From Silene noctiflora (lineage: Eukaryota > Streptophyta > Magnoliopsida > Caryophyllales > Caryophyllaceae), in the NCBI GenBank assembly GCA_009801015.1, contig VHZZ01000029.1, positions 83,912-105,375 of the forward strand: a stretch of DNA of 21,464 nucleotides. Direction: 5' to 3'. Below, one piece after another: positions 1 through 8,970 of this stretch. The translations under genes were made by a program, and so were the position numbers. Under the pieces are notes generated by a model. It made no database searches. It was not told where the DNA came from and was given only the letters and a program-made list of their open reading frames with translations. Position 1 is the first letter of the stretch, and every line of letters starts with the position of its first letter.

Positions 1-1360
1 AAAAAAATGCTATCATTAGAGTAATTTCATATTATTTGCAAATATTTTAATTATGATACAAAAATAGAAAAAAAAAGTACGAATATTAATAGATGGTATA
101 TACTATTATATTGAAAAAAATGGCGTATTTCTTAGAATGTTATTTGTCCCACATTGAAAAATAATACAAGTGTGGCGAATAAATTTCATATAAATAGTAT
201 AATTGTCCCACATTAAAAGATTAGCATAAGATGAGGTGATTATATGATTATTATATAAATAGGAGACATCATTGTAACTTAGGTATCAACCCAAAATCTT
301 TTGAGTCTCTTAAGTATTATCTTAGCGAGCTGTTAAGAGTTTGTATCATTTTCCCCACAATATGATATAATTTTCTATAGTGTATTCAAGTGATGATGAT
401 TATAATTTTTACTTATATAAAAACTTATACATTTCATTTGGCAAAAAAAATATCATAAAAAAATTATGAAAATTATATAATTAGATTTGTGGTAATAAAA
501 TGCTATCATTAGAGTATAAGTTCTATATCATTTGCACGTATTTTAACTAAGATAAAAAAAACGTACAAATATTAATAGATAGTATAGTATTTGTTCATTA
601 TCAAATTGGATTGGATATCGAATTAGGTGCGAAAAATATGGACTACTTCTCAGTATATTATTTGTCCCACATTGAAAAATTAGGAGAATATCATAAGTTG
701 AATTATCCCACATCAGAAAATTCGTCATAAGGTAATTCGTCCCACATTAGAAGATTATCATAAGGTGGGGTGATCCTATGATTACAAATAAGAGTCATCA
801 TTGAAACTTAGGTATCAACACAAAATCTTTTGAGTCTGTCAAGTATCATAAGATGGGGTGAATTGTCCCACATTAGAAGATTATCATATAAGGTGGGGTG
901 ATCTATGATTATAAATAAGAATTATAATTGAAACTTAGATATCAACACAAAATATTTTGAGTGACTCAAGTGCGATAATATAAGCAATAACAATATCAAG
1001 CAGATAAATATTTATAGTGGCGATTATAAATTAGTAATATTATAATATGTTTATCTAAAAAAAATTATGAAAATAATATAATTATATTTGTGGTAAAAAA
1101 ATGCTATATTTTCATATAATTTACACATACTAAAAATTGTGAAATTTTTAGTTAATAAATTTGTCTCACATTGAAAAATAATGTAGGTGTGATGAATATA
1201 ATACGTATATATAGTTGAATGGTCCAAAATCAAAGATTATGGAGTGACCCTATGATTATAAATAAGAGTATAATTGAATTTGGTATCAATCTAAAATCTT
1301 TTGAGTCTTTCAAATATTGTCTTAGAAAGCTCTTATAATAAGAGTTTATATTAACGGACG
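1..1360. repeat. Degenerate three-unit tandem repeat block, AT-rich
   Basis: Three long units begin with the same words (AAAATGCTATCATTAGAGTA or a decayed form) at about 1, 498 and 1096, giving spacings near 500 and 600 bp. Each unit ends with a phrase like TTATGAAAATTATATAATTA followed by TTTGTGGTA. Inside them a shorter unit of about 115 bp recurs near 203, 738 and 863 and in decayed form near 1215: CCCACATTA, a purine-rich GGTGGGGTGAT stretch, a TATAAATA-like stretch, then TTAGGTATCAAC and AAAATCTTTTGAGT. CCCACAT occurs six times, plus one decayed copy. The CCCACATT phrase and TATAAATA-like box recall plant LTR or Helitron sequence, but I see no primer-binding site, polypurine tract or coding domain, so the class stays open. 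The left end lies outside the window. Confidence 0.6.
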
Positions 1361-1485
1361 CGTCACTTACAACAATAACATATAAATATTAACCCTTACA
1401 ACCTTTTTTTTTTTATTAACAAAGTGTTTTATCTTTTATTTTATTTGAAAAAAGATATTTTAATCATATGTAAACAAATAATTAA

Positions 1486-1621
1486 ACATAAAATGTAGCA
1501 TTACAACTAAGTTAATTACCCCGTTGCAACGCACAGGTATCAAACTAGTACATACATAAAATGTAGCATTACAACTAAGTTAATTACCCCGTTGCAACGC
1601 ACAGGTATCAAACTAGTACAT
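1486..1621 (+). mobile_element. Tandemly duplicated Helitron 3' terminus (two 68-bp copies)
   Basis: Two adjacent copies of a 68-bp unit (1486-1553 and 1554-1621) look identical by eye. Each holds a GC-rich hairpin (CCCCGTTGCAACGCACAGG, 1519-1537 in the first copy), then about seven bases and CTAG followed by T (CTAG at 1545-1548 and 1613-1616). A hairpin shortly upstream of CTRR with a T after it is the classic Helitron 3' end. The hairpin looks derived from a perfect CCCGTGC/GCACGGG stem. No matching 5' TC end was recognised upstream, so the element body is undefined. Confidence 0.6.
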
Positions 1622-2100
1622 ACATTAACTCCGGCGTAATTGCAAACAAAAAAAAGTTTAGTTTAATTAACTAAATGCAAATCAAATGATATTTTTTACT
1701 CTATTGGATATTGTCTAGACAAAAGTTGTTTAAGAAGAACCACTACAAGCATACAAATAATTTTATTGAGAGTGCCCTATAAATAAATATAAAAAATACC
1801 GTCTAATCGTATTAATACGTACAAAACTTTATAAATGTAGATTTATTAAATGTAACATATTAATGGTAACATATTAATTACAATTTTCTCTAACACAGTC
1901 TTCTACAAATACCGTACTGTAGTACGGAATCTATACTAATTCAGTTCAGTTCAGTTTACTACAACTTGTTATAGGTTCAAATTTAATTATGTGTACTCTT
2001 TATGTGAGTTTAATTCAGTTTTATTTCGACCGATTCAGTTTAGATTGTATAAGTTAAGTTAAATTTAGCCTAGTTCAATTTTGATTACCACCCACTTCCT
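1622..2100 (+). mobile_element. AT-rich DNA with a second Helitron 3' end at 1939
   Basis: No gene is visible. Near 1912-1927 there is a perfect six-base-pair hairpin (CCGTAC TGTA GTACGG), followed by AATCTATA and CTAA at 1936-1939, then T. This fits a Helitron 3' terminus (hairpin plus CTRR). About 60 bp upstream of it (TTACAATTTTCTCTAACAC and so on) matches the reverse complement of 4806-4875, so the two ends belong to one family. The 5' end was not found. The rest is AT-rich with short TCAGTT repeats near 1940-1960 and 2035. Confidence 0.5.
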
Positions 2101-2165
2101 CTAGCTGCGTGTTCACCGGCGACCGCCCTTCCCACCTAAACCGACCATTCCTCGTCGTGCCCCAA

Positions 2166-2382
2166 GCCTTTCCTTGTCGGACTTCCCCTCTCCCATTCGC
2201 AAAACATCTCACCACCACCAAACAACCACCCAAACACCCTCAAACACCTTCTCAGCCACCCGAAATACTTTCAACCACCCACGAAAACACCAGATCGGGT
2301 GGTTGGGAAGTTGTTTGGGTGGTTGTTTGGTGGTGGTGAGATGTTTTTCGAATGAGAGAGGGGAAGTCCGGCAGGGAGAGGC
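2166..2382. repeat. GC-rich long inverted repeat (70-bp arms)
   Basis: Arms at 2166-2235 and 2313-2382 are reverse complements with 5 mismatches in 70 positions by my count. The pairing probably continues inward, with a 10-base offset, through CCACCCGA / TCGGGTGG near 2255 and 2295. The island is much richer in C and G than its surroundings. Three overlapping reading frames on both strands translate to the same QPPKxP-rich string because they mirror each other, so none is a gene. It could be a foldback MITE or an inverted duplication of a captured gene scrap; no clear TIR ends or target duplication were seen. Confidence 0.75.
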
Positions 2383-2479
2383 TTGGACCAACTTGGCAGC
2401 GCCATTGATGGGCGCCGGCAATAGGGGTTGTTTGTCAACGTCGACTACTCTTATAGGTGGCAGGTGGTGCTAATAGAGG

Positions 2480-2640
2480 TGGTGATTGAAAGAATGAGGG
2501 GTGGTTGATGGTTAAACCATTCCTTTTCTAATTGTAACCAAACAACATATAAGATTATAGGTTATCCCATTCCTTTCTCCTTCTTACCCTTTCTTGATTT
2601 CATTTCCTTTTTCTTTGACGAACCAAACACTCCTAAAAGA
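2480..2640. mobile_element. Probable one-ended MITE remnant
   Basis: The stretch ends in GACGAACCAAACACTCCTA (about 2618-2636). Read in reverse this is the TAGGAGTGTTTGGTTCG type of terminus seen on many plant hAT-like or unclassified MITEs. An internal AACCAAACAAC and repeated CCATTCC boxes fit the same style. The matching left terminus was not found upstream, so the remnant looks truncated or rearranged, perhaps together with the inverted repeat just before it. Confidence 0.3.
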
Positions 2641-3340
2641 ATAGACGAGCTCACAAATCTTCCCCTTCAAAAAACATCCTTTAAAATAAAGCAACTATTG
2701 ATAATTTAATTATATTCACTAAATAAAGAAATTAATAATTATAATGTATTTCATTATGTAATTATTTTCACTAAAATTAATCTTTTCATCAAATTATATA
2801 ATTTTCACCAAATACTAAACTATAATATTTTAATTAAAATATATTAATATAAAACTATAAAATATGAAGTATGAAGTCTTTTATTGATGTTATTATTTGA
2901 GAATGACTTGACTCATACTATGCATAAACAAAACTATAGACCGTTTTTATTACTTTCATGGCAAAAAAAATAAAAAATTGAAAGAAATTATAAATTGGAC
3001 TTATTAATTTTGTGGTATAAAAAAATATGTTTTAAAAAAATACATTTTAGTACATTACTCAATTTTATTGGATTAATTTTCAGTTGAATTTTGTTTTTCT
3101 CGAAACAAAATACAATAACTATAAAAATGAACAATGAATGAGATACCACAACTATTTTAAAGTTCAATTTTACTCAGTTTTTTTGAATAATTTTACACTT
3201 CAATTTTTTTTCTCATATCAAAATATAATAACGTGAAATATGAAAAATTAATGAGATATTAATTTAGCATGATTACCTAATACAAAAATAAAAACTCTAT
3301 AAATAACGCGCCTTCATTGCACGGAATCTAAACTAGTACC
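2641..3340 (+). mobile_element. AT-rich intergenic DNA ending in a degenerate Helitron 3' end
   Basis: No coding signal. The region near 2965-3030 (GGCAAAAAAAATAAAAAATT, later TTTGTGGTA) resembles phrases at 440-500 and 1060-1095, so it is related to the first repeat block. At 3311-3337 the sequence reads CCTTCATTGCACGG, then AATCTAAA and CTAG (3333-3336) followed by T. This matches the layout of the other Helitron 3' ends in the window, though the hairpin stem is poor here. The 5' end is not identified. Confidence 0.35.
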
Positions 3341-3359
3341 TTATCAAAGCAGTAAAAAA

Positions 3360-3560
3360 CAAAAAGTTAAAAATTATATATAGGCTCAAGTTTAGCTCCA
3401 ATTCAATATTAAACTCACAAGTTTGATAATAAGTTCAATTTGATCAAGTACAAGTGAGGTCGAAATCGGTTCGAGCTCGAGATTTGATTCCGGAGCTCAA
3501 CCCGACTTCTTTATGGCTCGGCTTGTTATGTGCAAATAATATGCTCGGAATCTAGCAAGA
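3360..3560. repeat. Relic rich in GGCTC / CTCGAG words
   Basis: Words such as GGCTCAAG, GGTTCGAGCTCGAG and GGCTCGGCTTG recur. They resemble the termini or body of a common plant MITE-like repeat, but no paired ends or target duplication could be found. No coding potential was seen. Confidence 0.2.
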
Positions 3561-3640
3561 TAAGGGAAGGGAATATGCATGTCGCAATAGTGTGTACTGG
3601 TTATCCACATTCAGAAGCTCTCGTTAAAAGACGGATTTAT

Positions 3641-3780
3641 CCGTTACAAGCTGAAGACGGATAATGTCCCTCTCATAATATACAAATGGAACTATTCATG
3701 ATGTGCTCCATTTTTCCCTAGCTTATCCTCCCATTTGCCTTATCGTGAGAGGGGCACTATCCGTTTTCAACTTGTGACGG
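3641..3780. mobile_element. Hairpin MITE-like element with 35-bp arms
   Basis: The arms 3641-3675 (starting CCGTTACAAGCTGAAG) and 3746-3780 (ending CAACTTGTGACGG) are inverted copies with 5 mismatches in 35 by my count, around a 70-base loop. The true ends may reach AGACGG at 3630 and GACGG at 3801, where the match becomes patchy. No coding capacity is present and no target duplication is clear, so the superfamily is unknown. Confidence 0.55.
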
Positions 3781-3818
3781 AAAATGTTTGTCACAATCAA
3801 GACGGTTTGACCTCATCT

Positions 3819-4184
3819 AGGTAGCACCAAAACGGACACGGACACGTGACACGACATCTCATAAAATTTAGGACACGAGACACGTTATTTAAATTTAATA
3901 AAGTATATATTTATAGTTAAAATTAACGTATCATTTTATTTTTGTAAATGTATTTGATATTAAATTTAAATAATTGAAGCTAAAATTTGACTTTAACTAT
4001 AACTTATTCTCATTTCCCACTCAAACCCGTCTTCTAATCAATCTTTTTCAGTATTTCGAAATCTCATTCCTCATTTATTGATATCCGATACATTTAGACG
4101 TGTCCGGCGTGTATCCGATGAGTGTCATATCCAACACGATATCGGACACGAGATGACTGATTAGGAGGCGTGTCCGTGCTACCT
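3819..4184. mobile_element. Non-autonomous TIR element (AGGTAGCAC ends)
   Basis: The left end AGGTAGCACCAAAACGGACACG and right end CGTGTCCGTGCTACCT are inverted copies with a small gap. Inner GGACACG / CGTGTCC and ATCCGAT words repeat inside both halves. The length is about 366 bp. Flanking TA is present on both sides if the element is taken to start at GGTAGC, but no longer target duplication is convincing. It is a decayed, non-coding DNA transposon relative; superfamily not assigned. Confidence 0.5.
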
Positions 4185-4399
4185 ACGATCTCATTAAGGA
4201 TGGGGTAGAGTCCGTAGAGAGCGTACAAGTATTTAAAGCCAGCTAATTAATTGTTGTTGTCAATTTGTCATAAGGTAAGGCTGACAAAAGATGGGGTATC
4301 TTCTTAACCTAATCATGTACAACAAGTTTAATTAATTTTTGGAAGTCCACCAAAGAAGTTTATAACTTTATACCTTGTTTTTCACATTTGGTTTTGTCT

Positions 4400-4765
4400 A
4401 TAGGGCTGCTAGTGGGAACATTCTTAGGCCTTTAGGTCACGACCCGGTTTTACTTTTAATTTTAATCAATTTATCTTGACCTAATTTTACTCTCCCAAGC
4501 AGAAGGTCACGACCTAGGTCATCAATCCAATCATTTTGTCACAAATTAATCATGCATTTTATACTTTTTATTGTTTTTTAATTGTCCAACCAATAACAAT
4601 TGGACACATACTAGGTCAATAAGGAGGTCAATTTTGCTCAACCTTAGTCACAAATTGATCATTTCAGGTTTTTGGTCACAAATTAAACACTCCTAATTGT
4701 GTAATTAGCATGACCAAGCAAGGTCATGACCTACCAATTGACCTTGCTAGGGGATGGTCTTAGAT
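4400..4765. repeat. Palindrome-rich AGGTCA repeat region
   Basis: GGTCACGACC, GGTCACGACCTAGGTCA and AGGTCATGACCT recur, and TTGGTCACAAATTA-like phrases appear at least three times. Two direct copies of a CTAGNGG...TTCTTAG / GCTAGGGGATGGTCTTAG phrase bracket the block near 4408-4430 and 4745-4762. The second is like the right end of plant MITEs ending in GGGGATGGTCTTAG. Most likely nested MITE remnants; no gene was seen. Confidence 0.35.
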
Positions 4766-4805
4766 GTGGAAAATCATTTTTCACCAAGTTAATTACTTTT
4801 ACTAA

Positions 4806-5360
4806 CTAGTATAGATCTCGTACAACCGTACGGTATTTGTAAAAGATTGTGTTAGAGAAAGTTGTAATTAAAATGTTGTCTACAAAATTTTATATTGGGC
4901 TAATACAAAAAAACCAATAATAACATTGAGCGAGAATTTTTAAGTAGTGTTAATCTTTTAGTATATATAGGTGATAAGGAATTATTGATTTATTTTTTCT
5001 ATGAGGATTAGTTGAAAAGGATCGTATTAAATGTATGGGGAGTTTAAGAGAAGTATTGTGTATTGTGCATTTATTCCAGTTAGTGTATTTTTTTTTACTA
5101 AAAATAGATTGACTACAATATTAATTGGCTACAGTATATTCTTGCTGTAAATATAAGAGGTTTAATATTAGTGTAGTTTTTTTGCTCAAAATAGATTGAC
5201 TACAATATATTATTGTTGAAAATAGAAGAGGATATTTATTAATTGGCTACAATATATTATTGCTGAAAATAGAAGAGGATATTATTGCGCAGGGAAGCAG
5301 TTGAGCGGGAAAAATGAGCGGGATTTCTCTAGACTTGTTAATCTTTTAGTCTATAAGGGA
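4806..5360 (-). mobile_element. Candidate non-autonomous Helitron, minus strand
   Basis: Read on the minus strand, the sequence starts with TC at 5360 (TCCCTTATAGACTAAAAG, preceded by A) and ends with CTAG at 4806, followed by T. A hairpin CGTAC GGTT GTACG sits 11-12 bases upstream of CTAG, as expected for a Helitron 3' end. Insertion between A and T fits the family. The last 60 bp matches the 3' end at 1939. The 5' phrase is duplicated inside the element: TGTTAATCTTTTAGT and flanks occur at 4948-4962 and 5336-5350. No Rep/helicase coding sequence was seen. Confidence 0.45.
5108..5282. repeat. Imperfect tandem repeat, about 41-bp unit
   Basis: Four units begin ATTGACTACAATAT or ATTGGCTACA at about 5108 (short), 5124, 5195 and 5242. 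The last two differ at only 2 of 41 positions and end in AAAATAGAAGAGGATAT. The array lies inside the candidate minus-strand Helitron (4806-5360), as internal minisatellites of Helitrons often do. Confidence 0.6.
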
Positions 5361-5419
5361 TTAGTAATCGGATATATGAATTATTTTGGAAAAATTTCAT
5401 GTGTATCTTTGTTTTAAGG

Positions 5420-5592
5420 TTCTGTTATTTTGGATTGAATGGAGCTGGATTGAACTTGATTGAGCTGCAAACTTAGATGAGCTGAATGGAGTTGAACTAA
5501 ATCAAAGTTACATGAGATAAATAGAGTTGAAATAATCTGAAATAAACTTAAATGAGTTGAATAAAAGCTGAATTAAGCCGAAAAGAACACAG
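5420..5592. mobile_element. Weak TIR-like remnant with GAGCTGAA repeats
   Basis: The left end GGTTCTGTTATTTTGGATT and the reverse complement of the right end (CTGTGTTCTTTTCGGCTT) are similar. The interior is a run of TGAGCTGAAT / GAGTTGAA words. This looks like a short MITE with a purine-biased body. A possible TTTAAG flank occurs on both sides but is shifted, so the call is tentative. Confidence 0.3.
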
Positions 5593-5739
5593 TTTAAGTA
5601 ATATTTTGCTGCAATTCAAAAGTCTAACGGATATGACATTATTAACAACCAAAACGTGATGCATTATGGCTGATTGGTGGTATAAATCTCTTTTTACATT
5701 ATTCGCAAAACTTGTTATTTTGCAAATCACAATGTTTGT

Positions 5740-6290
5740 TCACGCTAGAATTTTGAGTTCAGTGGACGTATGTGAACACCGATTTGTAAGCGAGACACTT
5801 GCTCGATTAGGCTCTCTATATGCATGCACTATCTTGACCACCCAATGTTGTTTATTGATGTAATCCTTGCCGAATTGCACCAACGAACGTAAACTGTTGC
5901 TAACTAGTTGCTCTTTCTTGTCCAAGTTAACACCAAGTGTGTTTTCTATGTGTCTAAAAAGCCTATCAATACGAAAAACTCTATTCACATTACACATAAG
6001 ACGAAAAACGCTGAATCACCAATTTGGCCCCAAATCGCACGCTAAATAAGACACGTCTGAAGGAGGTGCTCCGTTTTTTCTCTAGCTAATAAACACTTAG
6101 GGCAAAGCGAATCGTCAAACAACCCTTTCCTTACCCTATTCACATTACACCTAAGACGTCCATGGGAAGCAAGCCAAATAAACATCATAATACGCTACCG
6201 AACAAGAAGTTGCCAAATGAACTGCCATTTAACCAAGCCAAGCTCCAGCCGAACATCGGTCTGTAGTAAAACAAAGAGTGAATTTAATAG
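5740..6290 (-). pseudogene. Decayed L1-type LINE ORF2 fragment (RT zinc-binding region)
   Basis: On the minus strand near 6230-6080 one frame reads MMFIWLASHGRLRCNVNR, then DDSLCPKCLLAREKTEHLL. This is the zinc-binding (zf-RVT) segment that follows reverse transcriptase in plant L1-type LINEs, with the C-P-x-C and following H and C residues recognisable. After a stop and a frame change, more similarity appears lower down (NTLGVNLDKKEQLV, then YINKQHW) in the part that normally leads to the RNase H region. The frame is broken by at least one stop and one shift, so it cannot encode a working protein. Upstream bases to about 6410 may belong to it too. No poly(A) tail or target duplication was identified. 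Confidence 0.5.
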
Positions 6291-6879
6291 AAAATTTACC
6301 GATAGTCGTACCTCTCTAGTAACAAAAATATTCCAAAACAAGATCCGAGAAAAGAGAGTAAGCTGCAATCTTAAGAAGCTCGTTTTGGGATAGAAAATTA
6401 GCGAATTTGTATAATTAAATTTCCTAAAAAAAATTCCTTAAATCCACCCAAAAAAGAAGGGTTACCCCTTTATTTATTTCCTTAACTACTCCCCAAATAT
6501 TCTTATTTCCTTTACCTCCAAGTAATAATCCTTTACCGTTGCCCATTATATTGCTCGAAAGTGTAGAAATGTCGGGGAAAACTTCATATGTACTCATATG
6601 CTTCCGCAAGTTATTATAGACTTGGCGGAGTTTGATATGAAATAAAAAGCCCCATCCCATTTAATCTAAAAAAAAAAAAAAAGTAATATTCCAAACTGTA
6701 AATCCATTATTCCCCCTTTCCCATCATTTTCCAATAAACAAAACAATAAAAAAAAAACGTTTTTTTTACAGTACAACGGTTATTTTATAATTTCATTTAA
6801 TTATTATCTCTATTTTCCGCAAAATAAAAACATTAATTTGTCCAAACACCGATAAATAAAGAAGAACCCCATCATCATC
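6291..6879 (+). promoter_or_regulatory. Intergenic DNA and probable promoter of the RING ligase gene
   Basis: No gene is supported. A 78-residue minus-strand frame at 6424-6660 resembles nothing I know and its composition follows the local AT/purine bias. Long A runs occur at 6668-6681 and 6749-6757. The TCATCATCG ... CTTCTCTCTCTAC tract near 6871-6901 looks like the start of a plant 5'UTR, which places the core promoter just upstream. GATAAATAAAG near 6851 is a possible weak TATA-like element. Confidence 0.3.
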
Positions 6880-8970
6880 GTTACCCTTCTTCTCTCTCTA
6901 CTTTTTTCTTTTTTTTTTAATCATATTTCTGGGTTACCTCATCATCAAAGATCTAACAATTTATTCAACTTAATCATCTAATTGGTATGTTATTTCTTCA
7001 ATTCATCATCAATTCTCAATTGGGTTGTTCTTATTTTCTGCAATTATGATCATATATTGCTTGATTTTGATGCTGTTTTATGTTTTTTTCTGGGTTTCTT
7101 TTGTTAAATTAGGGTTATGAAGTTTAATGGATTATTACCCAGATTTTTTTGGGGGGTTATTTGTAATTGATGATTTTATTATTGGGTTTTTATTTGTGGG
7201 GTGTGAATTGCAGGTAAATTAAAGTTATTTGCTGATTATAATCTGCTAAAGTTGGTTGCTTTCAGCTGATTTTAAATTGTTGATGATAACAAGGTAATGT
7301 AACCCTAATTGTGTTTTTAATTTAATATTTGTTGTTACTAGATTTGTTTGATGGTTCTTGGTTTAGTTTACATGTGTATGAGTGGATTGATATGAATTTG
7401 TGTTGTGTTAGAAGCTTGGTTATGGAATTTGATTGCAATATTATTTGTTTTGTGCGTTGGTTTTCGAAATTGTATGGAATGTTTATTAAAGAAAATGGAT
7501 TGGATCAATGAAATTAGGACGCCGTTGAAGAGCTCGGATTATAGAGGACATAAAAATGAATGTTATTGTGATGAAGATGGCGCTAGTTCATTAATGAAAA
7601 ATGATGAAATATCAACTCCACCTCTTGAAAAAGAGAGTGAGAACAATGTTATTGAGGTGAAGATGGCGGTGGTTAATTATCTAGGGACAATATTGTATGT
7701 ACAAAGTTTTTACTTGCTAAATTTAGAAAGGAGACACTAATTTTGATTTAATGAGGAGAAGGGATAATCAAAGCCGAAGGGAGGAAGTATTAGTGTAGGA
7801 GAGTACTTTGGTTTTGACAGTATTACATGTCTATATCGTGTTTTTGCTTGTAATTTGGTCTGGCATATGCTTTTCTTGTGTATCGGAGATGTTTTGCGGT
7901 GCTTGTTGGAGCTTATAATCAGATGATTAGATGTGTCATCTGATGGGCATTGGTGTAGAGCATTGCAAATGCTTTATTGAGTTGTAATATCGTAGGCTAT
8001 TGGATATAGGATCATGGCCTTATCTTTTTTCATGTGACTCTACTTCTTACGACTTTCATGAGCTAATTGTGTCACTGTTGTTCTGTCTGGCTATCTATTA
8101 CCATTTTGCAATATTTGTTTTTGGATGAAAAATATATGTGGGCAGGCAACTGCTCTTAATACACCGAGAGCCTGTTACAGGAATTTTTTGGCTGTAGAAA
8201 GTTAGTTGTTTAGGAAAATGTATCCTTGTGTCTTTGCGTAAATTTGTTTATGGGTATCATACTGGCTTGGCCAATACTTCAATTTTGTTTATTTTGAATA
8301 GCTTGACCCTTCGTTTGGATGGGGGAATTATGGAGGGAAAGAAAGAGGACGGAAGGTTTGGGATCAGTTATCCATTGTTTGGAACTTTGGATCGTGAGTC
8401 GAGTTTGAGGCAAATGGAGGGTAGAAAATGAGGGGCCCATTATTCCTTCTACATGCCAATTAAAGCTTTGTCAACATTGGAGAGATTTGAAAGGAAACCA
8501 CCACGCCTCATTCCCCTCCCCTCTTCCTCCTCGCTTCATCCACTCCCTTCTTCCTACTTACCTTTTCAATTCCTGCTTTTCCCTGCTAATATTCTTAAGC
8601 TTAAACAAGAGAACAAAGCTAAAATGATGATGGGTTTTGTTTAAGATGCCACTGAGAAAATGTCAGGGATTCCAAATTGCATTCTCTGAATGAGTTAGCT
8701 TGTCTTCTGATATTATTTATCTGTTCAATCTGTTTCAATGCAGTGACTATACTGCAGTATACTCTCTTTGTTTATTCAATACCTGCTTTTTATTCGTGTC
8801 AGTCTAAATTGTTTAAATTGTTTAATAAGTAAACACTGAGCCTGCTTTCATGAGAATAGCTATTCTGCGTATTTGTTTGGAGAATCATATACATGTAATT
8901 TCTGAGCCTATGTTTTTTATTTGGTTCTTTTAATCAGTTATTCGTAGCATTATCTTCTGTTTCGTCAGCC
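6880..8970 (+). other. Inferred 5'UTR exons and long 5'UTR introns of the RING ligase
   Basis: The pyrimidine-rich start near 6880 is followed by plausible splice sites: donor after 6984 (ATTG|GTATGT), acceptor CAG at 7211-7213, donor after 7293 (AAG|GTAATG) and acceptor CAG at 7966+1002 (8966-8968), two bases before the ATG. This would give two non-coding exons and introns of about 229 bp and 1675 bp. T-rich intron-like composition supports it. The large intron contains an unrecognised 111-codon frame (7405-7740) and a purine-rich stretch near 8306-8440 that resembles a decayed MITE (CCTTCGTTTGGATGGGGGAA). All of this is inferred from sequence alone. Confidence 0.45.

Noticed and set aside
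1-1360. CRISPR-like or satellite array
   Set aside because: Units are long, degenerate and nested, in a plant nuclear context, without regular spacers.
2109-2473. Three overlapping reading frames on both strands with QPPKxP-rich translations
   Set aside because: They mirror one another because they lie on the arms of one inverted repeat; no start context, splice sites or family match.
6424-6660. 78-codon minus-strand frame
   Set aside because: No recognisable domain; Lys/Gly/Asn-rich chance frame in the promoter region of the RING gene.
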